Source of the DNA: Enhydrobacter aerosaccus
Lineage (GTDB): Bacteria; Pseudomonadota; Alphaproteobacteria; Reyranellales; Reyranellaceae
Direction of reading: 5' to 3'
DNA length: 64,000 nt
Assembly: GCF_900167455.1 (NCBI RefSeq)
Contig: NZ_FUWJ01000009.1
Coordinates: 62,001 to 126,000 of the forward strand
The notes below the pieces were generated by a model. It worked only from the letters and a program-made list of their open reading frames with translations, searched no databases and was not told the origin of the DNA. Shown here one piece after another: positions 42,903 through 51,475 of this stretch. Position 1 is the first letter of the stretch. Each line of letters opens with the position of its first letter. Both the position numbers and the translations under genes were made by a program.

Positions 42903-45002
42903 ATGAACGACGTGATGAATGCCGGGAGCCTGCGCGAAGGCGTTTCCCTCGACCAGCTCTGCATCGACACCATCCGCACGCTTTCGATCGATGCCGTGCA
43001 GAAAGCCAAGTCGGGCCATCCCGGCATGCCGATGTCGATGGCGCCGGTGGCCTACACGCTGTGGCAAAAGTTCCTGCGCTTCGATCCCGAGGATCCGATC
43101 TGGCCGAATCGCGACCGTTTCGTTCTGTCGGCCGGCCATGCCTCGATGCTGCTCTATTCCCTGCTGCATCTCACCGGCACCAAGGCGGTCGATGCCAAGT
43201 ACGAGACGCTGGGCGAACTGTCGGTGAAGCTGGAGGATATCGAGCGCTTCCGCCAGCTCGACAGCAAATGCACGGGCCACCCCGAATATCATCTTACCTC
43301 GGGGGTCGAGACGACGACCGGGCCGCTTGGCCAGGGCTGCGCCACCAGCGTCGGCATGGCGATGGCCGGCGCATGGATGGCGCAGTATTTCAACAAGCCC
43401 GGCTTCACGATGTTCGACTACGACGTTTATGTGTTGTGTGGCGACGGCGACATGATGGAAGGCGTGGCGAGCGAGGCGGCTTCCATGGCCGGCCATCTCA
43501 AGCTCGCCAACCTGTGCTGGATCTACGACAACAACCACATCACCATCGAGGGCAGCACCGATCTCGCCTTCGACGAGGATGTCGGCAAGCGCTTCGCCGC
43601 CTATGGCTGGAAGGTGCGACGCGTCACCGATGCCAACAACGCCGAAGAGGTGAGCCGCGCCATCACCGCCTTCCGCCGCACCAAGGACGCGCCGACGCTC
43701 ATCATCGTCGACAGCATCATCGGCTACGGCGCGCCGCACAAGCAGGGCACCGCCGAAGCGCATGGCGAGCCGCTGGGCGAGGACGAGGTGAAGGCGGCCA
43801 AGCGCACTTACGGCTGGCCCGAGGACGCGCAGTTCCTGATCCCCGATGGCGTGCGGAAGCATTTCGCGCAGGGCATCGGCCAGCGATCGGGCAAGCTGCG
43901 CAAGGCGTGGGAGCGGCGGCTGAAGACCTATCGCGACCAGCATCCGGAGCTTGCCGACCATATCGAGCGCATGCAGCGGCGCGAGCTTCCCGACGGTTGG
44001 GACGCCGAGCTGCCGAGCTTCCTGGCCGACGAGAAGGGCGTGGCGACGCGCGCGGCCTCGGGCAAGGTGTTGAACGCGGTGTCGCCGCACTATCCGTGGC
44101 TGCTGGGCGGCGCGGCCGATCTCGGCGCCTCGACCGGCGTCCGCCTGACCTACCAGGGCGCCGGCGAGTTCGAGGCAGGCACTCTCTATGGCGGCCGCAA
44201 CCTGCATTTCGGCATCCGCGAACATGCGATGGCCGCGATCATGAACGGGCTGGCGCTGTCGAAGGTGCGCAGCTACGGCGCCACCTATCTCATCTTCAGC
44301 GACTATCTCAAGCCGGCGCTGCGGCTCAGCGCCATCATGGAAGTGCCGGCCGTCTATGTCTTCTCCCACGATTCGATCGGAGTCGGCGAGGATGGCCCGA
44401 CGCATCAACCTGTCGAGCAGCTGATCGCGTTGCGGGCCATTCCCGGCATGATCACGCTGCGTCCGGCCGACGCCAACGAGACGGTCGAGGCCTGGCGGGT
44501 CGTGATGGCGCTCAAGCACCAGCCCGCCTGCCTGGTACTGAGCCGCGGCGCCCTGCCGGTGTTCGACCGCAGCCGTTACGCGTCGGCGGCCGGTGTGGCG
44601 CACGGCGCCTATGTCATGGCCGATGCCGAGGACGGCCGGCCCGAGGTGCTGCTGATCGGCACCGGCAGCGAGGTCAAGCTGTGCATCGATGCCTATGAGG
44701 ACCTGAAGAAGGAAGGCGTGAAGGCGCGGGTGGTCAGCATGCCGTCGTGGGAGCTGTTCGAGCATCAGGACCAGGCCTATCGCGATCAGGTGCTGCCGCC
44801 GGCCGTCACCGCACGCGTCTCGGTCGAGGCCGGCTCGGTGCTGGGCTGGGATCATTATGTCGGCGAGCGCGGGACCAAGATCGGCATGCACACGTTCGGC
44901 TCCTCGGCGCCGCTCAAGGACCTGATGAAGCGCTTCGGTTTCACGCCGGAAGCGGTGCTCCAGGCGGCGCGCGACCAGATTGCCGCGGCGGGCCGTAGTT
45001 GA
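42903..45002 (+). CDS. tkt: Transketolase
   Basis: A 699-aa thiamine-diphosphate enzyme moving two-carbon units between sugar phosphates in the pentose phosphate pathway. Evidence includes KAKSGHPGMPMSMAP at the start, the ThDP motif CGDGDMMEGVASEAASMAGH with IYDNNHITIEG, the pyrimidine domain (GGAADLGAS, NLHFGIREHAMAAIMNG), HDSIGVGEDGPTHQPVEQL and the C-terminal domain ending HTFGSSAPLKDL. Length is slightly above the usual 660. GGGGAGG precedes the ATG. It heads the sugar-phosphate gene cluster but is separated from gnd by 247 bp of repeats. Confidence 0.96.
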   Translation: MNDVMNAGSLREGVSLDQLCIDTIRTLSIDAVQKAKSGHPGMPMSMAPVAYTLWQKFLRFDPEDPIWPNRDRFVLSAGHASMLLYSLLHLTGTKAVDAKYETLGELSVKLEDIERFRQLDSKCTGHPEYHLTSGVETTTGPLGQGCATSVGMAMAGAWMAQYFNKPGFTMFDYDVYVLCGDGDMMEGVASEAASMAGHLKLANLCWIYDNNHITIEGSTDLAFDEDVGKRFAAYGWKVRRVTDANNAEEVSRAITAFRRTKDAPTLIIVDSIIGYGAPHKQGTAEAHGEPLGEDEVKAAKRTYGWPEDAQFLIPDGVRKHFAQGIGQRSGKLRKAWERRLKTYRDQHPELADHIERMQRRELPDGWDAELPSFLADEKGVATRAASGKVLNAVSPHYPWLLGGAADLGASTGVRLTYQGAGEFEAGTLYGGRNLHFGIREHAMAAIMNGLALSKVRSYGATYLIFSDYLKPALRLSAIMEVPAVYVFSHDSIGVGEDGPTHQPVEQLIALRAIPGMITLRPADANETVEAWRVVMALKHQPACLVLSRGALPVFDRSRYASAAGVAHGAYVMADAEDGRPEVLLIGTGSEVKLCIDAYEDLKKEGVKARVVSMPSWELFEHQDQAYRDQVLPPAVTARVSVEAGSVLGWDHYVGERGTKIGMHTFGSSAPLKDLMKRFGFTPEAVLQAARDQIAAAGRS

Positions 45003-45249
45003 GGCAGGAAAGGTCCCTCGGCTTCGCCTCGGGATGACAGCGGAAGTGGGGTTGGCGCTGTGTGTTGACCGAAAGGACCGTGTCGTCCGAGCGCGGCGAG
45101 GCATCTCGGAGTGACGCTGAGAGTGGGGGCGGCGTTGTGTGTTGACCATAAGGACCGTGTCATCCCGAGCGCAGCGAGGGATCTTTGGTCGGGGAGAAGG
45201 GTCGGCCCCGAACGGAGTGAGGGATTTTTCAATCAGGACGGAGAGCAAG
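45003..45249. repeat. REP-like block with a 77-bp tandem duplication between tkt and gnd
   Basis: A CTTCGCCTCGGGATGACAG element at about 45020 is followed by two units of about 76 bp (45031-45106 and 45108-45183), each containing GTGTGTTGACC, AAGGACCGTGTC and a REP core (CGAGCGCRGCGAGGSATCT). A further half element, CCCGAACGGAGTGAGGGAT, lies at 45207-45225. It may separate expression of tkt from the overlapping operon downstream. Confidence 0.7.
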
Positions 45250-46224
45250 ATGCAGCTTGGCATGATCGGCCTTGGCCGGATGGGCGGGAACATCGTGCGG
45301 CGTCTGACGCGAGCCGGACATGAATGCGTGGTGTTCGACCAGAATCCGGCGACGGTGAAGTCTCTCGTTGGCGACAGGATCCACGGTGGCTCGAACCTGC
45401 CGGATCTGGTGAAGCGGCTGGCCAAGCCGCGCACCGTGTGGGTGATGCTCCCTGCCGGGGAGATCACCGAGCAGACCGTGAACGAGCTCGGCAGCCTGCT
45501 CGAGAAAGGCGACACCATCATCGATGGTGGCAATGCCTTCTTCCACGACGACGTTCGCCGCGCCCGGGCGATGAAGGACAAGGGCATCCATTACATCGAC
45601 TGCGGCACTTCGGGCGGCGTGTGGGGACTGGAACGCGGCTACTGCCTCATGATCGGCGGCGAAAAGGAGGTCGTCGATCGGCTCGACCCGATCTTCGGCG
45701 CGCTGGCGCCGGGCACGGGCAGTATCGAGCGCACGCCGGGACGCGAGAAACGCGATCCCCGCGTCGAGCGCGGTTATCTCTATTGCGGACCAAGCGGCGC
45801 TGGCCGCTTCGTGAAGATGGTCCATAATGGCATCGAGTACGGCATCATGCAGGCCTACGCCGAGGGGTTCGAGATCATGCAGAAGGCGGCGTCGAAGGAA
45901 GTGCCGGCCGAGCGGCGCTATCAGCTCGACCTGGCCGATATCGCCGAGGTCTGGCGGCGCGGCAGCGTGATCAGCTCGTGGCTGCTCGACCTCACGGCGA
46001 TGTCATTGGCGCAGGATCCGACGCTGGCCAACTTTTCGGGCGTGGTCGAGGATTCGGGCGAGGGACGCTGGACGGTGAATGCCGCGGTCGAGGAAGCAGT
46101 GCCGGCCGACGTGCTGTCGGCGGCGCTCTATGCCCGCTTCCGCTCGCGCGATCCGCATGCGACGGCGAACAAGCTCCTTTCGGCCATGCGCCATGCCTTC
46201 GGCGGACATATCGAGCCAAAATGA
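45250..46224 (+). CDS. gnd: 6-phosphogluconate dehydrogenase, decarboxylating (short, probably NAD-linked type)
   Basis: A 324-aa enzyme converting 6-phosphogluconate to ribulose 5-phosphate and CO2. It belongs to the short GndA/YqeC-like class (about 300-335 aa). Rossmann motif GLGRMGGNIVRRL, then FDQNPATV, where the acidic residue after the second strand points to NAD rather than NADP. Substrate and catalytic segments are IDGGNAFFHDD, CGTSGGVWGLERGYCLMIGG and AGRFVKMVHNGIEYGIMQAY. GGAGAG lies before the ATG at 45250; the in-frame sequence upstream is repeat. First gene of the closely packed pentose-phosphate operon. Confidence 0.94.
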   Translation: MQLGMIGLGRMGGNIVRRLTRAGHECVVFDQNPATVKSLVGDRIHGGSNLPDLVKRLAKPRTVWVMLPAGEITEQTVNELGSLLEKGDTIIDGGNAFFHDDVRRARAMKDKGIHYIDCGTSGGVWGLERGYCLMIGGEKEVVDRLDPIFGALAPGTGSIERTPGREKRDPRVERGYLYCGPSGAGRFVKMVHNGIEYGIMQAYAEGFEIMQKAASKEVPAERRYQLDLADIAEVWRRGSVISSWLLDLTAMSLAQDPTLANFSGVVEDSGEGRWTVNAAVEEAVPADVLSAALYARFRSRDPHATANKLLSAMRHAFGGHIEPK

Positions 46225-46252
46225 GAGACTCCTACCCAATGAGCCAACTCCG

Positions 46253-47791
46253 ATGAGCATGGTTAACGTCGATACCGCGCGGCCGGCGCCGCCCTGTGTT
46301 CTGGTGATCTTCGGCGCCACCGGGGACCTGACGCGGCGCCTGCTGGTGCCGGCGCTGCGCAACCTGCGGCGCGACGGCATGCTGTCGCCAAACTTCGCGC
46401 TGGTCGGTATCGCCTCGCGCGACATCGGCGACCAGGGGTTCCGCGATCATCTGCGCAAGGGCATGGAACAGTTCCAGGCCGGGACCGGCGGCAGCGATAT
46501 CGACTGGTTCGCCGAGCGTGCCCACTATCTCGCCGGCAAGTTCGAGGATCCGCAGACCTTCGAGGCGCTGGCCAGGAAGATCAAGGAGATCGAGGCGGCG
46601 CAGCATACCGGCGGCAACGTGCTGTTCTATCTGGCGACGCCGCCCAGCGAGTTCGAGATCATCATCAATCAGCTCGGCAAGGCCAAGCTGACGCGCGAGG
46701 CGCGTGGCCAGTGGCGGCGGGTCATCATCGAGAAGCCGTTCGGCCACGACCTGCCGTCGGCGGTGGCGCTCAACAAGGAAATCCTGAAGACACTCGACGA
46801 GAAGCAGATCTTCCGAATCGATCACTATCTCGGCAAGGAGACGGTGCAGAACATCCTGGTGTTCCGCTTCGCCAACGGCCTGTTCGAGCCGCTGTGGAAC
46901 CGCCAGCATATCGATCACGTCCAGATCACTGTGGCGGAGACCGTGGGCGTGGAGCAGCGCGGCCGTTTCTACGATCGCACCGGCGCGCTGCGCGATATGG
47001 TGCCGAACCACCTGTTCCAGCTCCTCGCGCTGGTGGCCATGGAGCCGCCGAGTTGCTTCGCCGCCGATGCCATGCTGACGGAGAAGGCCAAGGTGCTCGA
47101 TGCCGTCCATCGCTTCAGCCCCGAGGATGCGCACCGCAACGTGGTGCGCGGCCAGTACGGCGCGGGCGTGGTCGGCGGCAAGGAGATCGTTCCCTACCGC
47201 GAGGCGCCCGATGTGCCGCCGCGCACCGCGACCGAGACCTATGTCGCCATGAAGCTGGCCATCGACAACTGGCGCTGGGCCGGCGTGCCGTTCTATCTGC
47301 GCACCGGCAAGGCGCTGGCGCGGCGGCGGACGGAACTCACGATCCAGTTCAAGCAGGCGCCGCTGGCGTTGTTCCGCGATACGCCGGTCGAACGATTGCC
47401 GCCGAACGATCTCACCCTGCATATTCAGCCGGACGAGGGCATGACGCTGCGCTTCGGTGCCAAGGCGCCGGGCCCGGCGATGCGCATCGATGGCGTCGAC
47501 ATGAAGTTCAATTACGAGGATGCGTTCCGGTCGCCGCCGCGGACCGGCTACGAGACGCTGGTCTACGACTGCATGACGGGCGATCACTCGCTGTTCCAGC
47601 GTGCGGATACGATCGAGGCGGGATGGCGGGTGGTGCAGCCGGTGCTCGATGTCTGGAAGGAGAATGGCGGGCCCAAGCCCGAGACCTACACCGCCGGCGG
47701 TGCCGGGCCGGAGGCGGCCGACGAGCTGCTGGTGCGCGATGGTCGGCGCTGGCGCTCGATCACCGGCCAGTCCTGGGCGGACGGCCGATGA
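46253..47791 (+). CDS. zwf: Glucose-6-phosphate 1-dehydrogenase
   Basis: A 512-aa enzyme oxidising glucose 6-phosphate to 6-phosphogluconolactone, the first step of the oxidative pentose phosphate and Entner-Doudoroff routes. Coenzyme motif VIFGATGDLTRRLLVPAL, EKPFGHDLPSA and the diagnostic active-site RIDHYLGKETVQNILVFRF are all intact. The C-terminal domain follows to WADGR. The second of two close ATGs (MSMVN) matches usual family starts, and gnd ends 28 bp upstream. The stop overlaps the next gene (ATGA). Confidence 0.96.
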   Translation: MSMVNVDTARPAPPCVLVIFGATGDLTRRLLVPALRNLRRDGMLSPNFALVGIASRDIGDQGFRDHLRKGMEQFQAGTGGSDIDWFAERAHYLAGKFEDPQTFEALARKIKEIEAAQHTGGNVLFYLATPPSEFEIIINQLGKAKLTREARGQWRRVIIEKPFGHDLPSAVALNKEILKTLDEKQIFRIDHYLGKETVQNILVFRFANGLFEPLWNRQHIDHVQITVAETVGVEQRGRFYDRTGALRDMVPNHLFQLLALVAMEPPSCFAADAMLTEKAKVLDAVHRFSPEDAHRNVVRGQYGAGVVGGKEIVPYREAPDVPPRTATETYVAMKLAIDNWRWAGVPFYLRTGKALARRRTELTIQFKQAPLALFRDTPVERLPPNDLTLHIQPDEGMTLRFGAKAPGPAMRIDGVDMKFNYEDAFRSPPRTGYETLVYDCMTGDHSLFQRADTIEAGWRVVQPVLDVWKENGGPKPETYTAGGAGPEAADELLVRDGRRWRSITGQSWADGR

Positions 47792-48636
47792 GCGCGAGCG
47801 GAACGGCAGCGAAGCCGAAGCGCATCTCGGCGCTGATCTCCGATGTCGACGGCACGTTGGTGACGCACGACAAGGTGCTGACCGATCGTACGCGGCAAGC
47901 CGTGCAGGCCCTGCAGGCGCGCGGCCTGGGCTTCGCCATCGTCAGTGCGCGGCCGCCGGAAGGCATGCGCATGTTCGTCGAGCCGCTGAAGCTTGCCTCG
48001 CCCATCGCCGGCTTCAACGGCGGCGCCTACGTGAAGCCTGACCTGACCCTGATCGAGGATCGCACGCTGGATCCCGAGGTGGCGCGGCGCACGCTCGGCC
48101 TTCTCGAGACTCAGGGCGTCGATGCCTGGCTGTTCAGCGAGGGCCGCTGGTTCGTGCGCAACCCCAACGGCCCGAAGATCGCGCGCGAGGAGCATACGGT
48201 TCAGTTCGCGCCGACCGTCGTGCCGGAGTTCGGCACCGCGCTCGACAAGGCGCACAAGCTGGTCGGTGTGAGCGAGGATTACGATCTGCTGGCGCGCTGC
48301 GAGGCCGAGGCGCAGGCGATGCTGGGCGCTGCCGCCTCCGCAGCCCGCTCGCAGCCCTACTATCTCGACGTCACGCATCCCGAGGCCAACAAGGGCACGG
48401 CGGTGCGGCGGCTGGCCCGTCTCATGGGCGTGCCGCTGGAAGAGGTGGCCGTGATCGGCGACGGCCGGAACGACATCGCCATGTTCGCGCAGTGCCCGTT
48501 CAGCATCGCCATGGGCAATGCCAGCGACGAGGTGAAGGCGAAGGCACGCTACGTCACCGCCTCCAACGAGGAGGACGGGCTTGCCCAGGCGATCGAGCGC
48601 TATCTGCTGTCGGCCGGCGCGGAGAGCGCGGCGTGA
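47788..48636 (+). CDS. HAD-superfamily (Cof-type) sugar phosphatase
   Basis: A 282-aa class-IIB HAD hydrolase. Motif I ISDVDGTLV (nucleophile Asp and acid/base Asp), motif II IVSARPPEG, a C2-type cap in the middle (about 90-195), the conserved Lys in HPEANKGTAVRRL and motif IV VIGDGRNDIAMF. Cof-type enzymes dephosphorylate sugar phosphates or flavin and PLP precursors. Position inside the pentose-phosphate operon, with 4-bp overlaps at both ends, suggests a phosphosugar substrate, perhaps clearing accumulated or damaged intermediates; that is inference. Confidence 0.88.
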   Translation: MSASGTAAKPKRISALISDVDGTLVTHDKVLTDRTRQAVQALQARGLGFAIVSARPPEGMRMFVEPLKLASPIAGFNGGAYVKPDLTLIEDRTLDPEVARRTLGLLETQGVDAWLFSEGRWFVRNPNGPKIAREEHTVQFAPTVVPEFGTALDKAHKLVGVSEDYDLLARCEAEAQAMLGAAASAARSQPYYLDVTHPEANKGTAVRRLARLMGVPLEEVAVIGDGRNDIAMFAQCPFSIAMGNASDEVKAKARYVTASNEEDGLAQAIERYLLSAGAESAA

Positions 48637-49307
48637 CACAGCGTTCCGTCCTGGTTGCGCCGTCGATCCTGTCGGCCGATTTCGGACGGCTGGCGGAGCA
48701 GGTGAGAGCGGTCGATGCCGCCGGCGCCGACTGGATCCATGTCGATGTCATGGACGGCCGCTTCGTGCCCAATATCAGCTTCGGACCGGTGGTGATCGAG
48801 GCGGTGCGGCGCGCGACGCGGAAGCCGCTGAACGTGCATCTGATGATCGTCGAGCCGGAGCGCTATCTCGATGATTTCGCCAAGGCCGGCGCCGATCATC
48901 TGCTGGTGCAGGCGGAGCCGTCCTCGACCATCCATCTCCATCGGGTGCTGTCGCGCATCCGCGACATGGGCAAGAAGGCCGGCGCCGTGCTCGATCCGGC
49001 CAGTCCGCTCGAGCTGGTGGAGTATGTGCTGCCGCTTTGCGATATTCTCCTGGTGATGACGGTCAATCCGGGATTCGGCGGGCAGAAGTTCCTGCCCGCG
49101 ATGCTGCCCAAGATCCGCAAGCTGCGGGCGCTGTGCGATGCGCAGGGACTCGATCCAGTGATCGAGGTCGATGGCGGCCAGAATTGCGAGCATGCCGGCG
49201 AGGCGGTGGCGGCTGGCGCCAACGCCATCGTTGCCGGCTCGGCGATCTTCGGCGCCTCGGACTATGCCGCTGCCATCGCTTCCATCCGCGCGGGACGCTG
49301 CCCATGA
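48633..49307 (+). CDS. rpe: Ribulose-phosphate 3-epimerase
   Basis: A 224-aa TIM-barrel enzyme interconverting ribulose 5-phosphate and xylulose 5-phosphate. It carries APSILSADFGRLAEQV, WIHVDVMDGRFVPNISFGP, PLNVHLMI, the phosphate-binding VNPGFGGQKFLP and EVDGGQN. The GTG start overlaps the preceding stop (GTGA), and its own stop overlaps pgl (ATGA), so translation is coupled. Length and all metal and catalytic residues are as in the family. Confidence 0.96.
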   Translation: MTQRSVLVAPSILSADFGRLAEQVRAVDAAGADWIHVDVMDGRFVPNISFGPVVIEAVRRATRKPLNVHLMIVEPERYLDDFAKAGADHLLVQAEPSSTIHLHRVLSRIRDMGKKAGAVLDPASPLELVEYVLPLCDILLVMTVNPGFGGQKFLPAMLPKIRKLRALCDAQGLDPVIEVDGGQNCEHAGEAVAAGANAIVAGSAIFGASDYAAAIASIRAGRCP

Positions 49308-50032
49308 CCGGTCCGATCCTCGACATTCAATCCGATGCGGAAGCTTTGGCCGCGCATGCCGCGGACTGGCTGATCGAGCGGGCCGCGAGCAAGAGCGGTC
49401 CCTTCGCCGTCTGCCTGTCGGGCGGCTCGACGCCGCGCCGCCTCTATCAGCTTCTGGCCGCCGCACCCCGTCGGGCCCGCTTTCCCTGGGAGCGGACGCA
49501 CTGGTTCTGGGGCGACGAGCGCTTCGTGCCGCACGACGATCCCGCCAGCAACTACCGCATGGTCCGCGAGGCCATGCTGTCGCACGTGCCGGTGGCGGCC
49601 GATCACATCCATCCGATTCGAACCGAGGGGATGGATGCGGCGGCGGCCGCCGCGGGCTACGAGGCGACGCTCAAGACATTCTATGGCACCGACAAACTCG
49701 ATCCCGGCCGGCCGCTGTTCGACGTCGTGCTGCTGGGGCTCGGCACCAATGGTCATACCGCGTCGCTGTTTCCCGGCATGAGGGTGCTGCAGGAGCGGCA
49801 GCGCTGGACCGGCGTCATGACCGATCGCGAGGCCGGTACGCGCATCACGCTCACCTATCCCGCGCTCGAAAGCAGCCGCGAGGTCGCCTTCCTCGTGGCC
49901 GGCAGCGACAAGCGCACGGTGCTGGAGAAGGTGCTGGCGGGCGATCCGGCCCAGCCCGCCTCGGCGGTGCGGCCGCAGGGCACGCTGCGCTTCCTGATCG
50001 ATCGCGCGGCCGCGCCGGCGGACCGGTTGTGA
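49304..50032 (+). CDS. pgl: 6-phosphogluconolactonase
   Basis: A 242-aa DevB/SOL-type lactonase hydrolysing 6-phosphogluconolactone. Signatures: FAVCLSGGSTPRRLYQLL, WFWGDERFVPHDDPASNYRM and LLGLGTNGHTASLFPGM. It thus sits functionally between Zwf and Gnd, encoded in the same operon. Overlaps rpe and rpiA by 4 bp (ATGA, then GTGA). Confidence 0.95.
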   Translation: MTGPILDIQSDAEALAAHAADWLIERAASKSGPFAVCLSGGSTPRRLYQLLAAAPRRARFPWERTHWFWGDERFVPHDDPASNYRMVREAMLSHVPVAADHIHPIRTEGMDAAAAAAGYEATLKTFYGTDKLDPGRPLFDVVLLGLGTNGHTASLFPGMRVLQERQRWTGVMTDREAGTRITLTYPALESSREVAFLVAGSDKRTVLEKVLAGDPAQPASAVRPQGTLRFLIDRAAAPADRL

Positions 50033-50718
50033 CCGCACCGGACCGGTCGATCCTGAAGCGGGCCGCGGCGGTACGGGCGGTCGGCGAGGTGCAGGACGGC
50101 ATGGTGATCGGCCTCGGCACTGGCAGCACGTCGGCCTTCGCCATCGAGGAGTTGTCGCGACGCGTGGCGGCCGGGCTCAAGATCGTGGGCGTGCCGACCT
50201 CGGAGCGCACGCGGCTGATGGCCCAGCAGCAGGGCGTTCCCCTGCTCAAGCCCGGCGATCGGCCGCGGCTCGATCTCACCATCGATGGCGCCGACCAGGT
50301 GGAGCGCGGCAGCCTCGACCTCGTCAAGGGCGCGGGCGGGGCATTGCTGGGCGAGAAGATCGTCGCCAGCGCCAGCGACCGCATGATCGTGATCGTCGAC
50401 GACTCGAAGATCGTCGAGCGCCTCGGCAAGGCGACGCCGCTGCCGGTGGAGATCGTGTCGTTCGGCTGGCGCTATACGGTCGACCGGCTGACCGCGCTCG
50501 GCCTGCGGCCGCACCTGCGCCTGGTCGACGGCAAGCCGTTCGTGAGCGATGCCGGCAACCACATCGCCGACTGCCATATCGACGAGATCGCCGATGCCGC
50601 AGGGCTGGAGGCGGAACTTTCGAGCCTCGTCGGCGTCGTCGAGACAGGTCTGTTCCTCGGCCTGGCCTCGACGGTGATCGTCGGGCGGCCGGACGGCATC
50701 GAGGTGATGCAGCGATGA
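50029..50718 (+). CDS. rpiA: Ribose-5-phosphate isomerase A
   Basis: A 229-aa enzyme interconverting ribose 5-phosphate and ribulose 5-phosphate. MVIGLGTGSTSAFAIEEL, VPTSERTRLMAQQQ, LDLTIDGADQVE, the catalytic KGAGGALLGEKIVA and the late FVSDAGNHIADCH region are intact. The GTG start overlaps the pgl stop, and its stop overlaps the glucokinase ATG. Confidence 0.95.
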   Translation: MTAPDRSILKRAAAVRAVGEVQDGMVIGLGTGSTSAFAIEELSRRVAAGLKIVGVPTSERTRLMAQQQGVPLLKPGDRPRLDLTIDGADQVERGSLDLVKGAGGALLGEKIVASASDRMIVIVDDSKIVERLGKATPLPVEIVSFGWRYTVDRLTALGLRPHLRLVDGKPFVSDAGNHIADCHIDEIADAAGLEAELSSLVGVVETGLFLGLASTVIVGRPDGIEVMQR

Positions 50719-51467
50719 AGCCCAACGACGGCGGTCCCTATACGCTGTCCATGGATATCGGCGGCAGCGGTCTCAAGGCCTCGGTGCTCGACCGCAACGG
50801 CCACATGATCGTCGATCGCGTGCGGGTGGCGACGCCGCGCAACTGCCGGCCGCATCAGATGGTCGATCTCCTGGTCGAGCTGGTGAAGCCGCTGCCGGCC
50901 TACGACCGCATTTCGATCGGGTTTCCCGGCGTGGTGCGCAACGGCGCGGTGCTGACGGCGCCGCACTTCCATCGCGAGGACTGGCCCGGCTTTCCCCTGC
51001 AGCAGACCCTGGCCGATCGGCTGGGCAAGCCGGCACGGCTCTCGAATGACGCCGAGATCCAGGGTCTCGGCATCATCGCCGGCCATGGGCTCGAGGTCGT
51101 GCTGACGCTGGGCACCGGCGTCGGCAGCGCGGTCTTTGCCGGCGGCCGCATGACGCCGCACCTCGAACTCGCCCATCACCCGATCCACCGCGACGACACC
51201 TACAACGATTATCTCGGGGCTGCGGCCTTCAAGAAGTGCGGGTCGAAGAAATGGAACCGGCGCGTCTGCAAGATGATCGACATCGTGCAGACGCTGCTCA
51301 ACTACGACACGCTCTATCTCGGCGGCGGCAACGCCGTCAACGTCAAGGCCAAGCTGCCGGACAACGTGAAGATCGAATCCAACGACATGGGCATCATCGG
51401 CGGCATCAAGCTGTGGAACGACGCCGTGTGGCAGTCCGCCCGCGACATCGGGCACGGCGGCGAATAG
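50715..51467 (+). CDS. ROK-family glucokinase, polyphosphate glucokinase-like
   Basis: A 250-aa sugar kinase. The phosphate-1 motif SMDIGGSGLKASVLD, ISIGFPGVVRNG, the sugar-binding LSNDAEIQGLG, LTLGTGVGSAVFAGG and a late LGGGNAVNVK place it in the ROK family. The HHPIHRDDTYNDYLG and KKCGSKKWNRRV parts resemble the actinobacterial polyphosphate/ATP glucokinase PpgK. It would provide glucose 6-phosphate for Zwf and closes the operon by a 4-bp overlap with rpiA. Whether it uses polyphosphate or ATP cannot be told here. Convergent with the exopolysaccharide locus, 8 bp apart. Confidence 0.88.
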   Translation: MKPNDGGPYTLSMDIGGSGLKASVLDRNGHMIVDRVRVATPRNCRPHQMVDLLVELVKPLPAYDRISIGFPGVVRNGAVLTAPHFHREDWPGFPLQQTLADRLGKPARLSNDAEIQGLGIIAGHGLEVVLTLGTGVGSAVFAGGRMTPHLELAHHPIHRDDTYNDYLGAAAFKKCGSKKWNRRVCKMIDIVQTLLNYDTLYLGGGNAVNVKAKLPDNVKIESNDMGIIGGIKLWNDAVWQSARDIGHGGE

Positions 51468-51475
51468 GGCCCAGG

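Noticed and set aside
45031..45183. Possible CRISPR-like array between tkt and gnd
   Set aside because: Only two units, adjacent rather than separated by unique spacers, and built on a dispersed REP-type palindrome; no cas genes.
42705..45587. 960-codon antisense frame across transketolase
   Set aside because: Shadow of tkt, which has all catalytic motifs; the frame also runs through the REP-like repeats at 45.0-45.2 kb.
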